Positions 46,938 to 55,780 of a stretch of 64,000 bases of DNA are shown one piece after another. The DNA is taken from the NCBI GenBank assembly GCA_963765375.1, contig CAVXVZ010000002.1:141207-205206 (forward strand), in the 5' to 3' direction. The stretch's first letter is position 1. Each line of letters begins with the position of its first letter. Origin of the DNA: Roseiarcus sp963765375 (GTDB taxonomy: Bacteria > Pseudomonadota > Alphaproteobacteria > Rhizobiales > Beijerinckiaceae). The position numbers and the translations under genes were made by a program. The notes under the pieces were generated by a model. The model searched no databases. It saw nothing but the letters and a program-made list of their open reading frames with translations, and was not told the DNA's origin.

Positions 46938-47822
46938 CTACCGCCCGGCCAGCCGGTCGGCGAACAGCGCGACCGTTTTGGCGTAAATCTCGGCCGAATT
47001 CCATTGCAGGATGGCGGCGAAGTTCGGCTCGCCTTCGTCCCAGCCTTGGCCCGGCTGCCAGCCGTGCCCCTTGAGGAAGGCGGCGGTCGAAGCGAGAGCG
47101 TCGGCGGAATTGTGGATCAGGTCCGGCGTTCCCGTCCCGTCGGGGGTGGTCGCGAACATGAGATAGGCCGAGGGCATGAGCTGCGTCTGGCCGATCTCCC
47201 CCGCCCATGCGCCGCGCAATTCTCTCGGATTTTGCACGATGCCGCGCTCAACCAGCATCAAGGCGTCGACCAGTTCGGCGCGATAGCGCTCGGCGCGGCG
47301 GCAGTCCCAGGCGAGCGTCGCGAGCGCGCTATAGGTCGGAAACGAGCCGCTGTCGCCGCCGAAACTGGTCTCCTGGCCCCAGATCGCCACCACCACCGGA
47401 CCGGGCACGCCGAAGCGCCGCTCGATCGTCTTGAGCGGCTCGGCGTATCGCTTGAGCTCCGCCCTGCCCCGCGCGACCATTCCCGGCGTCACGTGGCTCG
47501 CGGCGAAGCCGGCGAAGTTATGCCCGAACATGGCGACGCCGCCGTCGTGCCGCTTGACCGCGGGGTCATAAGCGACGCCCGCGAGCGCCCGATCGACGGC
47601 GGTCGCCGATACGCCGTTGCCCTGCGCCACCTGCTTGAAGGAGGTGAGCCACGGGCCAAAACCCTCCGGCCCATGGCCGCAGTCTTCGGCGCGCGCGCTC
47701 GCCGAGGCGAGGGCGGCAATGACCGCGGCAGCCGCTGCAACTCGCCTCAACACGCGAAATGAGCGGCGCGCGCGCCTCCCTCCGGCGCGCATGGTCACGC
47801 GCCCTGCGGCGGCTCTGGCCAT
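46938..47822 (-). CDS. Lytic murein transglycosylase (MltB type)
   Basis: This protein of about 294 residues has a signal peptide (VLRRVAAAAAVIAALASASARA) and the SLT-2/MltB domain: FAASHVTPGMVARGRAELKR, then VVAIWGQETSFGGDSG with the catalytic Glu, TLAWDCRRAERYRAEL and AGEIGQTQLMPSAYL. It cleaves peptidoglycan glycan strands with formation of anhydro-muramyl ends, in the periplasm. There is no lipobox, so it is soluble. The start may be 47822 or MRAGGRRARR at 47792; the first overlaps the 3' end of the amidase gene by 28 bases. Confidence 0.88.
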   Translation of the reverse strand: MARAAAGRVTMRAGGRRARRSFRVLRRVAAAAAVIAALASASARAEDCGHGPEGFGPWLTSFKQVAQGNGVSATAVDRALAGVAYDPAVKRHDGGVAMFGHNFAGFAASHVTPGMVARGRAELKRYAEPLKTIERRFGVPGPVVVAIWGQETSFGGDSGSFPTYSALATLAWDCRRAERYRAELVDALMLVERGIVQNPRELRGAWAGEIGQTQLMPSAYLMFATTPDGTGTPDLIHNSADALASTAAFLKGHGWQPGQGWDEGEPNFAAILQWNSAEIYAKTVALFADRLAGR

Positions 47823-49192
47823 GGCCTCGCCTCCCCTGCCCGCATCGCCTCGAAAGCGTGCGTGATTCTAAGCACCCCGACGTCGTCGAAGCGGCGCCCG
47901 ACGATCTGCAAGCCGATCGGCAGGCCCTCGTTATCGTAGCCGCAATTGACAGACGCCGCCGGCTGCTCCGACATATTGAAAGCGACGGTGAAGCCGATGT
48001 GCGGAAACGGATTGAGCGGATCGCGGCTGGGCGAGGCCCACTCAGCCGGAAAGGCAGTCGTCGGCGCGGTCGGCGACAGCACAAAGTCGAACCGGCCGGT
48101 CGACGCGATCGCAGCCTTGCGCATCTCTGGAATCTGGTCGAAGCCGCGAAACACCTCGACGCCTGAAAAGCCAGCCGCCAACTCCGCCCATTCTCGGATG
48201 AAGGGCAGAACGAGGGCCCGCCGTTCCGCCGAAAGTTGGCCAATGTCGCTCAGCGCCCGGGCGCGCCAGAAGCGGTCGAGGCCATCGAGCATTGCCTGGG
48301 TGAGAAAGGGCTTCATGGGCTCGACATGCGCGCCTGCCGCCTCGAAGTCCCGCCCGGCGCGCTCAATCGCAGCCTTGACCTCGGCGGTGGGCGGGACGCC
48401 GCAGCCCGCTTCGAGCAGGAGGCCAAGCTTGAGGCCTTTCCGCGGCGCCGGCTCGACCTCCCAATCCACCGTCTCATATTTGAGGCTAGAATAGTCGCGC
48501 GGGTCAGGAAGCGACAATGTCGCCATCATCAGCGCGGCGTCGGCCGCGTAGCGGGTCATCGGGCCGGCGACCCGGCCGAGGTAAGGCGGATCGATTGGAA
48601 CTCGGCCGGCGCTGGGCTTGAGCCCGATGAGGCCGCACCAGCCGGCAGGCAGCCGGATCGAGCCGCCGATGTCGGTGCCGAGATGCAGCGGGCCATAGAG
48701 CGCCGCCCCCGCGGCGCCCGCGCCCGCCGACGATCCGCCCGGATTGCGGTCCAGCTTCCACGGATTGCGAGCGAGCGCGTGGAAGCTCGATAGTCCGGAG
48801 GACAGCATGCCATAGTCGGGCATGGTCGTCTTGGTGAAGATGATGGCGCCGGCTTCACGCAGCCGCTGGGCGGGCGGCGCGTCCGCCTTCTGGGGCGTCA
48901 TGTCCTCCGCCGCCGTGCCGACCGGCTTGGGGTCGCCGCGAGTGGCGATATTGTCCTTGACCGTCGCCGGCACGCCGTCGAGCGGACCGATCGGCTCCCC
49001 CCTCGCCCAGCGCGCTTCGGATGCGCGCGCCTCTTTGAGCGCGCGTTCGGGGGCATAGAGCCAAGTCGCACGAATATGCGGCTCGTAAGCTTCGACGCGC
49101 TCGATAACCGAAGCCATCGCCTCGACCGGCGACAGGGCGCGCTTTCGATAGGCGCTAAGGAGCGCCGTCGCCGACATCCGGAACGGCTGCAT
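47795..49192 (-). CDS. Amidase signature-family hydrolase
   Basis: This 465-residue enzyme has the Ser-cisSer-Lys triad: Lys in PATVKDNIATRG, cis-Ser in NPGGSSAGAGAAG and nucleophile Ser in GTDIGGSIRLPAGWCG. Length and order are normal and no signal peptide is seen. Members hydrolyse diverse amides and some are GatA-like; the short C-terminal domain and the lack of gatB/C nearby argue against a tRNA amidotransferase. It sits directly after the peptide-binding protein gene (32-bp gap), so it may act on an imported amide or peptide. Confidence 0.88.
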   Translation of the reverse strand: MQPFRMSATALLSAYRKRALSPVEAMASVIERVEAYEPHIRATWLYAPERALKEARASEARWARGEPIGPLDGVPATVKDNIATRGDPKPVGTAAEDMTPQKADAPPAQRLREAGAIIFTKTTMPDYGMLSSGLSSFHALARNPWKLDRNPGGSSAGAGAAGAALYGPLHLGTDIGGSIRLPAGWCGLIGLKPSAGRVPIDPPYLGRVAGPMTRYAADAALMMATLSLPDPRDYSSLKYETVDWEVEPAPRKGLKLGLLLEAGCGVPPTAEVKAAIERAGRDFEAAGAHVEPMKPFLTQAMLDGLDRFWRARALSDIGQLSAERRALVLPFIREWAELAAGFSGVEVFRGFDQIPEMRKAAIASTGRFDFVLSPTAPTTAFPAEWASPSRDPLNPFPHIGFTVAFNMSEQPAASVNCGYDNEGLPIGLQIVGRRFDDVGVLRITHAFEAMRAGEARPWPEPPQGA

Positions 49193-49224
49193 GGCTCAGC
49201 CTTTCGCCGCCTTTGCGCGTTCGC

Positions 49225-50706
49225 TCATTGCCACGACATGGCCGAGAGGTCGTTGACGAAAATCGGCGCGTTCTTCCACAGGCCCTTCAGCTTGGCGTCG
49301 GCGACAGTCACGTTCGGCAACTGGAAAAGGAAGGCGTTGACGCTGTCCTCGGCGATCTTTCTCTGCGCTTGGCCCAGCGCGGCCTTGTAGGCGTCGAGAT
49401 TGGGCGCGGTCGTCACCTTTTTGTAGATCTCCTGAAACGCCGGGCTGTCATATTGGAAATAATAGTTGGGATTGGCGTAGATGCCGATATCCAGGGGCTC
49501 GACGTGGCTGATGATGGTCAGGTCGTAGTTCTTGTCCTTGTAGACGCCGCTCAGCCACTGCGCCCATTCGACGTCCTGGATCTTGGCGCTGATCCCGACC
49601 TCGGCGAGCTGAGCGGCGATGATCTCTCCGCCCTGTCGGGCGTAGGGCGGCGGCGGCAGGATGAGGCTGAGCTCGAGCGGCGTCGCGACGCCCGCCTCCT
49701 GCAAGAGCGCCTTCGCCTTCTCCGGATCGTGCGGGTACATGCCCGTCAGGTCGACATAGCCGGGGTCGTTCGGCGTCAGATGGCTGCCGATCGGCGCGCC
49801 GAGGCCGTCCATTGCGCCGTCGATGATCGCCTTGCGGTCGATCGCGTAGGCGATCGCCTGGCGCACTTTCAGGTCGTCGAGCGGCTTCTTCTTGTTGTTG
49901 ATGGCGAGGATCGTCTTGCCCTCAGTGCCGCCAACCAGCACCTGGAACCGCGGATCGCTCTTGAACTGGCCAAGCGCCTCGACATTGGCGAAGCGGGGAA
50001 ACGCTTCGACGTCGCCGGCGAGCATAGCGGCGACCGCGGCTGAGGGATCAGAAATGAAGCGGAAGGTCGCGTGCGACAGCGCAATCTTGTCTGCGTCGCG
50101 AAAGCCGTCCCACTTGTCGAGGGTGAGCGATGAACCCTTGGTCCACGAGGAGAGCTTGTAGGGTCCGGTGCCGACAGGATTCGTCGCCTCGCTCGCCGCG
50201 CTCTTCTCGCTGAGGATGACCGCCGTATCCGTGCCGAGGTGAAACAGCGCCTCGAAACTCGGATCCTTGAATTTGAGCACCACCGTTAGCGGGTCGGGCG
50301 TCTCGATGGATTCAATCGAGGCGAAGAAACCCTTATCCTTGTTGGTCGAATCCTTGGCCGCAAACCGCTCGAACGAATATTTGACATCCTTCGAGGAGAA
50401 CGGTTCGTCGTCCTGGAACTTGACGTTCGGCTTGAGGGTGAAAGTCAGGGTCTTGAGGTCGGGCGAGAAGACCCATTTCTCCCCAAGCAGAGGCGTGACC
50501 GAGAAGTCCTCGTTGATCTTAACGAGCCCTTCGAAAATGTTGTAGTGCGTCACTTCGCCGATCGCCGCTGCTGGCGCACTGGTGGGATCGAGGCCCGGCG
50601 GCTCGAGCACCATCCCGATTGTGACGCTGTCCTTGGCGAAAGCGAAGCCGGTTGAGGCAAAGAGCGCCAGGCCGAGCGTGAGAAAAAGGCGTTTGGCGCG
50701 GCGCAT
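49225..50706 (-). CDS. Peptide/nickel-type ABC transporter substrate-binding protein (family 5)
   Basis: This 493-residue periplasmic protein has a signal peptide (RRAKRLFLTLGLALFASTGF to AFA). It has family-5 marks: GLDPTSAPAAAIGEVTHYNI, LAEKW-like LLGEKWVFSPDLKTLTFTLK, NPVGTGPYKLSSW and KVRQAIAYAIDRKAII. It captures a di- or oligopeptide-like ligand for the permeases and ATPases encoded upstream on the same strand (51501-55226). The start MRRAKRLF at 50706 gives a normal signal peptide; a longer frame to 50757 is unlikely. Confidence 0.9.
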   Translation of the reverse strand: MRRAKRLFLTLGLALFASTGFAFAKDSVTIGMVLEPPGLDPTSAPAAAIGEVTHYNIFEGLVKINEDFSVTPLLGEKWVFSPDLKTLTFTLKPNVKFQDDEPFSSKDVKYSFERFAAKDSTNKDKGFFASIESIETPDPLTVVLKFKDPSFEALFHLGTDTAVILSEKSAASEATNPVGTGPYKLSSWTKGSSLTLDKWDGFRDADKIALSHATFRFISDPSAAVAAMLAGDVEAFPRFANVEALGQFKSDPRFQVLVGGTEGKTILAINNKKKPLDDLKVRQAIAYAIDRKAIIDGAMDGLGAPIGSHLTPNDPGYVDLTGMYPHDPEKAKALLQEAGVATPLELSLILPPPPYARQGGEIIAAQLAEVGISAKIQDVEWAQWLSGVYKDKNYDLTIISHVEPLDIGIYANPNYYFQYDSPAFQEIYKKVTTAPNLDAYKAALGQAQRKIAEDSVNAFLFQLPNVTVADAKLKGLWKNAPIFVNDLSAMSWQ

Positions 50707-50842
50707 GAAAGGCTCCAGGGCTGGGGGAGAGAGGCAAACCCAAGCATACCACCGCAAGCCGAGAGATCGTCAAGACGCAAGTCCCTCCTTCCGTGTTCGG
50801 GGAAGAAGGGACCTGAAACGCAGCCCGATTGGCCGAGGCGCC

Positions 50843-51364
50843 TCAGTGCGTGTCGGAGCCTTCGCCTGCCGGGCGCGCGCGCCGATCGGCCATGAAGCGT
50901 TCGAACTCCTCGCGGTCTTTGGCGCGGCGGATCGCATCGACATACTCGGCGAACTCGCGTTGCGCTTGGTCGAGCTTGCGGCGCTCTTCGTCGAGCCGCG
51001 CGAGCTCAGCCGTCCGCCATTCGTCGAATGCGGCGTTGCCGGTCTGGGAAGCATAGTAGCGGCTTGCCCGCCGCGCCGCGCCGCCGCACGCCCAGGAGGA
51101 ATTCGAGCTCATCATCGTGCGGGCATCGTGCCACTTGCTGGCCGCGAGGGTTTGCAGATCGGGCCCGCCATACCGGCGCTGCCAAAACTTGTAGCCGAGG
51201 ATCGCGAGACCGATCGGCCAGAAGACGATGAAGCCGAGAATCATGGCGATGATCTCAAACGCCGTCCACCGTGAGCCGCGCCGCCAACGGGCGCCCGCCC
51301 ATTCGCTCGGGCCGAATTCCCGCGCTCCGTACGCGCCACCCATCGTATTATCCGCCGTGCCCAT
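50843..51364 (-). CDS. DUF2852 membrane protein
   Basis: This 173-residue protein has one hydrophobic segment (AFEIIAMILGFIVFWPIGLA, residues about 35-54) followed by YKFWQRRYG. A charged coiled-coil-like tail, AAFDEWRTAELARLDEERRK with EFAEYVDAIRRAKDREEFER, is the hallmark of the DUF2852 family of alphaproteobacteria. No function is established. It lies between the transporter ATPases and the substrate-binding protein gene; whether it is part of the transporter is doubtful. Confidence 0.82.
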   Translation of the reverse strand: MGTADNTMGGAYGAREFGPSEWAGARWRRGSRWTAFEIIAMILGFIVFWPIGLAILGYKFWQRRYGGPDLQTLAASKWHDARTMMSSNSSWACGGAARRASRYYASQTGNAAFDEWRTAELARLDEERRKLDQAQREFAEYVDAIRRAKDREEFERFMADRRARPAGEGSDTH

Positions 51365-51500
51365 TACGAGCCTCCGTAACCACCATGCCAGCGACGCCTG
51401 ACGCGGCGATCGCTCGCGCGCCTATGAGATTGGGAGTGGCCAATCGGCGTGCAAGAGGTTTCGCTGCGAAAAGCGTCGGTTTCATGTCAATGCTTCTGAC

Positions 51501-52470
51501 CTAATTCAGCGGGAAGTGGCACGCGACCCGGCGATCTCCGTCGTCGATCGCGTCGAGCGCTGGCGCCTCCTCGCGGCAACGCACGCGAGCGTATGGGCAA
51601 CGCTCCGCGTAGGGGCAGCCGCCGGCCTGCGCCGCGCCGCCGTCGGCGGGCGCAAGCGGCGCGACTCGCATCAACCGATCCAGCCGAGGCGTCGCATCGA
51701 CCAGTTCGCGCGTATACGGATGTGCGGGGTTGGCGAATAGATCATCAGTCTTTCCGATCTCGACGATGCGTCCGCGGTACATCACCGCGGTCGTCTCGCA
51801 GATGTGGGCGACAACAGCGAGATCGTGGCTGATCAGGAGAAAGGTCACGCCTGCCTCGCGCTCGAGATCGCTCATCAGGTTCAACGCCTGCGCCTGCACC
51901 GAGACGTCGAGCGCCGACACCGGCTCGTCGGCGACGACCAGCTTTGGCCGGGTAATGAGCGCCCGCGCAATGGCGATGCGCTGGCGCTGGCCGCCGGAAA
52001 ACTCATGCGGATGCTTCAGGGCGTCCGAAGACTTGAGGCCGACCGCCTCGAGCGAAGCCTGGACACGCGCGCGGCGCTCGGCTCTGCCAGCTCCGCCCAG
52101 CGCCGCCAGCGGTTCGGCGACGATTTTCCCGATCCGCTGGCGCGGGTCGAGCGAACCGTAAGGGTCCTGGAAGACCATCTGCATATGCGCCCGCATCGCA
52201 CGCAGCTCGCGGCGCGGCAGTTCGAACAGCGAGCGCCCCTCGAGGCGCACCGCGCCTGAAATCCGGCCGGTCGAGCGCCAGTGCAATTCGCGCCAGGGTG
52301 GATTTTCCTGACCCCAATTCCCCAACGATCCCGAACGAGCGCTGACGCCGCACGGCGAAGCTCACGCCGGCCAGCGCCGGAGTGGCGCTCCTGCGCGCGA
52401 ACGGGCCGACGCCCGACGAGCGATAGGTCTTCACGAGCGCCGAGACTTCGAGCAGCGGCGGTTCGCTCAT
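51501..52470 (-). pseudogene. Peptide ABC transporter ATP-binding protein (DppF type), one-base frameshift
   Basis: The start MSEPPLLEVSALVKTYRSSG at 52470 overlaps the previous ATPase gene by four bases. Walker A is GELGSGKST. The frame breaks near 52262: one extra G in the GACCGGCCGGATT stretch. Removing it gives LALDRPISGAVRLEGRSLFE, the normal continuation. The rest shows MQMVFQDPYGSLDPRQRIG (Q loop), EFSGGQRQRIAIARALI, LVVADEPVSALDVS and the C-terminal GGCPYAERCPYA-type oligopeptide-ATPase cysteine motif. It is a complete family member apart from the one base. Confidence 0.86.
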
Positions 52471-53441
52471 CCGGCGAGCCTCACGTCACCCGCCCGATGG
52501 CAGCGCGACATATGGCTCGCTCCGAATGCCACCTGAGGCGGCGGCGTGGTCCAGCATCGGTCGAGGGTGAGGGCGCATCGGCCAGCGAACGGGCAGCCCT
52601 TGGGATGGGCGTGGGTGACTGGAGGCGCGCCGGGGATCGTCGCGAGCCGTGCGCCGCGCGGCGCTCCCGGCCGAGGTCGGGCTTCGAGCAGCGCCAGCGT
52701 GTAAGGATTTCTCGGCTCGCGCAGAACCGCATCGACCGGTCCGTTCTCCATGATCACGCCCGCGTACATCACCATGACGCGGTCGCAATGCCCGGCGATG
52801 ACCGCGAGGTCGTGGCTGACCAACAGGATCGCCATCCTGGATTCCGCACGCAGGCCGTCGATGAGGGCGAGAATGCGCGCCTGCACCGTGACGTCGAGCG
52901 CCGTCGTCGGCTCGTCGGCGATGACCAGGCGCGGCGAACAGCCAATCGCCATGGCGATCATCGCCCGCTGGCGTTCGCCGCCTGAGAGCGCGAATGGATA
53001 GGAGCGGGCGGCGCGCTCCGGCTCGGCGAGCCGCACATGCTCGAGCAACTCGACCGCACGCCGGCGGGCGGCCGCCTTGGCCATTCCACGATGCAACATC
53101 AGCGGCTCGGCGACTTGCGCGCCGACGCTGTGAAGTGGGTTGAGCGCCGTCATCGGCTCCTGGAAGATCATGGCGATGCGGTCGCCGCGCAATTGCCGCA
53201 TCGCTTCTTCCCCGAGGCCCACGAGTTCCAGTTCCTCGAAGCGGATCGAACCCGAGACGCGCGCGCCCTCGGGCGTCAGAGCCATCATGGCGAGCGCCGT
53301 CATCGTCTTGCCGGAGCCGGATTCGCCAACCACCCCCAGGCTCTCGCCTTCGGCGATCGAGAACGACGTCCGATCGACGACCCGCTGCAACCCTTCTCGT
53401 GTCGGGAGATCTACCGTGAGCTCAGCCACTTCGAGCAGCAT
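52467..53441 (-). CDS. Peptide ABC transporter ATP-binding protein (DppD type)
   Basis: This 324-residue ATPase has Walker A GESGSGKTMTALAMM, Q loop IAMIFQEPMTALNP, signature ALSGGERQRAMIAMAI, Walker B RLVIADEPTTALDVT and the C-terminal PKGCPFAGRCALTLDRC cysteine motif linked to an iron-sulfur site in DppD. It pairs with the adjacent DppF-type ATPase to drive the permeases. Its stop overlaps the next start (ATGA). Confidence 0.93.
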   Translation of the reverse strand: MLLEVAELTVDLPTREGLQRVVDRTSFSIAEGESLGVVGESGSGKTMTALAMMALTPEGARVSGSIRFEELELVGLGEEAMRQLRGDRIAMIFQEPMTALNPLHSVGAQVAEPLMLHRGMAKAAARRRAVELLEHVRLAEPERAARSYPFALSGGERQRAMIAMAIGCSPRLVIADEPTTALDVTVQARILALIDGLRAESRMAILLVSHDLAVIAGHCDRVMVMYAGVIMENGPVDAVLREPRNPYTLALLEARPRPGAPRGARLATIPGAPPVTHAHPKGCPFAGRCALTLDRCWTTPPPQVAFGASHMSRCHRAGDVRLAG

Positions 53442-53442
53442 C

Positions 53443-54282
53443 TTAAACGCGCGCCTTCAGTTTCGGATCGAGCGCGTCGCGCAGGCCGTCGCCGAGAAGA
53501 TTGAGGCCGAGCACACTGAGCGCGATGGCGACGCCGGGGTAGAGCGCGAGTCTCGGCGCGTTGTAGAGAACGTTCTGCGCGTCGGCGAGCATCTTGCCCC
53601 ACGACGTCTGCGGCGGCTGGGCGCCGAGGCCCAGGTAGGAAAGCGCCGCCTCAGCCAGGATGGCGATGGCGAATTGAATTGTCGCCTGCACGATCAGCGC
53701 CGGCGCGATATTGGGCAGCACGTGATCGAAGGCGATCGCGATCGGTCCGCGCCCGGCGGCGCGGGCGGCGAGCGCATATTCGCGCGAAAGCACGCCGTTG
53801 GCGGTCGCGCGGGTGAGCTTCGCGATCACCGGCACGTTGACGACGCCGATGGCGACGATGGCATTGACGACGCCGGGGCCGAAGGTCGAAGTCAGCATGA
53901 TCGCGGTCAAAAGCGCCGGAAAGGCGAACATGAAGTCGCTCAGCTTCATGATCCCGTCCTCGACAAGGCCTTTGGCGAAAGCCGCCAAGAGCCCAAGGGC
54001 GACGCCGAACGCGAGCCCGATGCTGACGGCGACGACGCCGACGAGGATCGAGACGCGCGAGCCGGCCAGGATTTGCGAGGCGACGTCGCGTCCGAGATTG
54101 TCGGTGCCGAACCAGTGGGCCGCCGAAGGAGGCGCCAGCCGGTGCGGGATGTCGATCGCAGCCGGCGGATAAGGCGTCCAGACCAGCGACACCGCCGCGG
54201 CGACCATGAGCGCGGCGACGAGGGTCGCGCCCAGCCATAGGCTCGCGCCGCGGCGCGGGTGAAAACGGAGCCCGGGCCTCAC
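53443..54282 (-). CDS. Peptide ABC transporter permease (DppC type)
   Basis: This 279-residue inner-membrane permease has about six helices. GTDNLGRDVASQILAGSRVS near residue 60 is the DppC-type start of the pore domain, and the EAA loop is EYALAARAAGRGPIAIAFDH. The start is GTG at 54282, overlapping the upstream permease stop by four bases (GTGA), so the two are coupled. A longer frame upstream is a shadow of the dppB gene. Confidence 0.9.
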   Translation of the reverse strand: MRPGLRFHPRRGASLWLGATLVAALMVAAAVSLVWTPYPPAAIDIPHRLAPPSAAHWFGTDNLGRDVASQILAGSRVSILVGVVAVSIGLAFGVALGLLAAFAKGLVEDGIMKLSDFMFAFPALLTAIMLTSTFGPGVVNAIVAIGVVNVPVIAKLTRATANGVLSREYALAARAAGRGPIAIAFDHVLPNIAPALIVQATIQFAIAILAEAALSYLGLGAQPPQTSWGKMLADAQNVLYNAPRLALYPGVAIALSVLGLNLLGDGLRDALDPKLKARV

Positions 54283-55226
54283 GCGGCGGGGGCCCGGAGC
54301 CGCGGATCGATCGCGGCGCAGGCGATGTCGACGATGAAGTTCAGCCCGATCACGATCAGCGCCAGCAGCATCACCCCGTTCTCGACCACTAGGGTGTCGC
54401 GATTGGAAATCGACTGCAGCATGAGCCTGCCGAGGCCGGGCAGGACGAAGACGTTCTCGACCACGATCGCGCCCGCGATCAGGTTGGCGAATTGCAGCCC
54501 CATGATGGTGAGGATCGGCGTCAGCGCATTGGGGAGCGCATGACGCCACAGTGCGGCGCGCCGCGACACGCCCTTGGCCCGCGCGGTGCGCATGAAGTCC
54601 TCGTTCAGCGCCTCGATCAGCGCCGACCGGGTAACACGGGTCAGGATCGCGGCCTGCGCGGCGCCGAGCGCGACCGCCGGCAAGATCAGCGCGCCGAACG
54701 CCCGAGCCGGCTCTTGCCAACCCGGAAATCCGCCCGCCGGAACCAGCCTCAGCGTCACTGCGAAAACGATCACGAGCAGGATCGCCAGCCAGAAGTTTGG
54801 CACGGCGACGCCGATCTGGCTCGCGCCCATCACGACCGCGTCGCCGGCCCGGCCACGCCGATCCGCGGCGTAGACGCCGGCCGCCAGCCCGATTGCCGCG
54901 GCGAACGTCATCGCCATCAGCGCCAGCGGAGCGCTGACGGCGAGGCTAGAAGCGATCAGCGGACCGATCGGGGAATCGTAGGCGTAGGAAAGACCAAGAT
55001 CGCCGCGCAGCGCGCCGCCGATCCAGGTTGCGTAACGGACGGGCGCCGGCTGATCGAGTCCGAGTCTATGCGACAGCGCGGCGACCGCCTCGGGCGTCGC
55101 GGTCGGTCCCAGCATGGTCTGAGCGGCGTCCCCCGGCAGAATGTTCATAACCGCGAACACGATCATGGATGCGATCAGAAGCGTGGCCGCGAACAAAACG
55201 ATCCGTTGGATGGCGTAAGCAAGCAT
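54279..55226 (-). CDS. Peptide ABC transporter permease (DppB type)
   Basis: This 315-residue permease has the family start MLAYAIQRIVLFAATLLIAS, the periplasmic loop with ATPEAVAALSHRLGLDQP, and the EAA loop EDFMRTARAKGVSRRAALWR. About six helices are seen. It is the first gene of the transporter run dppB-dppC-dppD-dppF on the minus strand, which follows lptE after 41 bp. Confidence 0.92.
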   Translation of the reverse strand: MLAYAIQRIVLFAATLLIASMIVFAVMNILPGDAAQTMLGPTATPEAVAALSHRLGLDQPAPVRYATWIGGALRGDLGLSYAYDSPIGPLIASSLAVSAPLALMAMTFAAAIGLAAGVYAADRRGRAGDAVVMGASQIGVAVPNFWLAILLVIVFAVTLRLVPAGGFPGWQEPARAFGALILPAVALGAAQAAILTRVTRSALIEALNEDFMRTARAKGVSRRAALWRHALPNALTPILTIMGLQFANLIAGAIVVENVFVLPGLGRLMLQSISNRDTLVVENGVMLLALIVIGLNFIVDIACAAIDPRLRAPAA

Positions 55227-55267
55227 CTTCCTGAGCTAACGCGCGAGCGCGAAGCCGCGACAGGGCC

Positions 55268-55780
55268 TCACGAGCTTTTCCCGGCCAGCGTCGAGGCGAC
55301 GCGAAGCGAGATCTCGTCCGAAAGGGCGCGGGCGAGGCGGATCTCGGCGTCGCGGGCGGCGCGCAGATCGTTGTAGCGCTGCTGCGAGCGGTCATAGGCT
55401 GCGGCGGCGATGGCTTTGCCCCAGACGACCTTCGCCCCGCCATCGACCTTGGTTAGCGTAAACTCGGCCTCGCCCGTTACGGTCGCGGAAGTGGCGACAT
55501 TGATCAGCGAATTGACCGTCGGCGTCTGCGTGTTGGTCGACACCTTCACCGTCAGGCGATATTTCGGCGGCGGCGTCTGGCCGGTGCCGTTGAGGTCAGA
55601 GGTGAGATCGTCGGCCAGATAGTGGCCGATGCGGTCCTTGATCGGCTCGACTTCAATGGCGCGGACATCCTCGGCGAGACCCGGATGAGCGGCCTCGCTG
55701 TAGAGGGGCTGGAAGCAACCCGCGAGTCCCGCGGCGAGCGCAAGCGCCGCGATGGCGCCGAGACCTCTAGACCACGACAT
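55268..55780 (-). CDS. lptE: LPS-assembly lipoprotein LptE
   Basis: This 170-residue protein has a lipoprotein signal ending in the lipobox AAGLAGC (Cys near residue 22), followed by FQPLYSE, the typical LptE start after the lipid anchor. RAIEVEPIKDRIGHYLADDL and YDRSQQRYNDLRAARDAEIR are characteristic of the family. It sits at the outer membrane inside the LptD barrel and helps insert lipopolysaccharide. Its start overlaps the 3' end of leuS by 14 bases, the conserved leuS-lptE order. Confidence 0.9.
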   Translation of the reverse strand: MSWSRGLGAIAALALAAGLAGCFQPLYSEAAHPGLAEDVRAIEVEPIKDRIGHYLADDLTSDLNGTGQTPPPKYRLTVKVSTNTQTPTVNSLINVATSATVTGEAEFTLTKVDGGAKVVWGKAIAAAAYDRSQQRYNDLRAARDAEIRLARALSDEISLRVASTLAGKSS

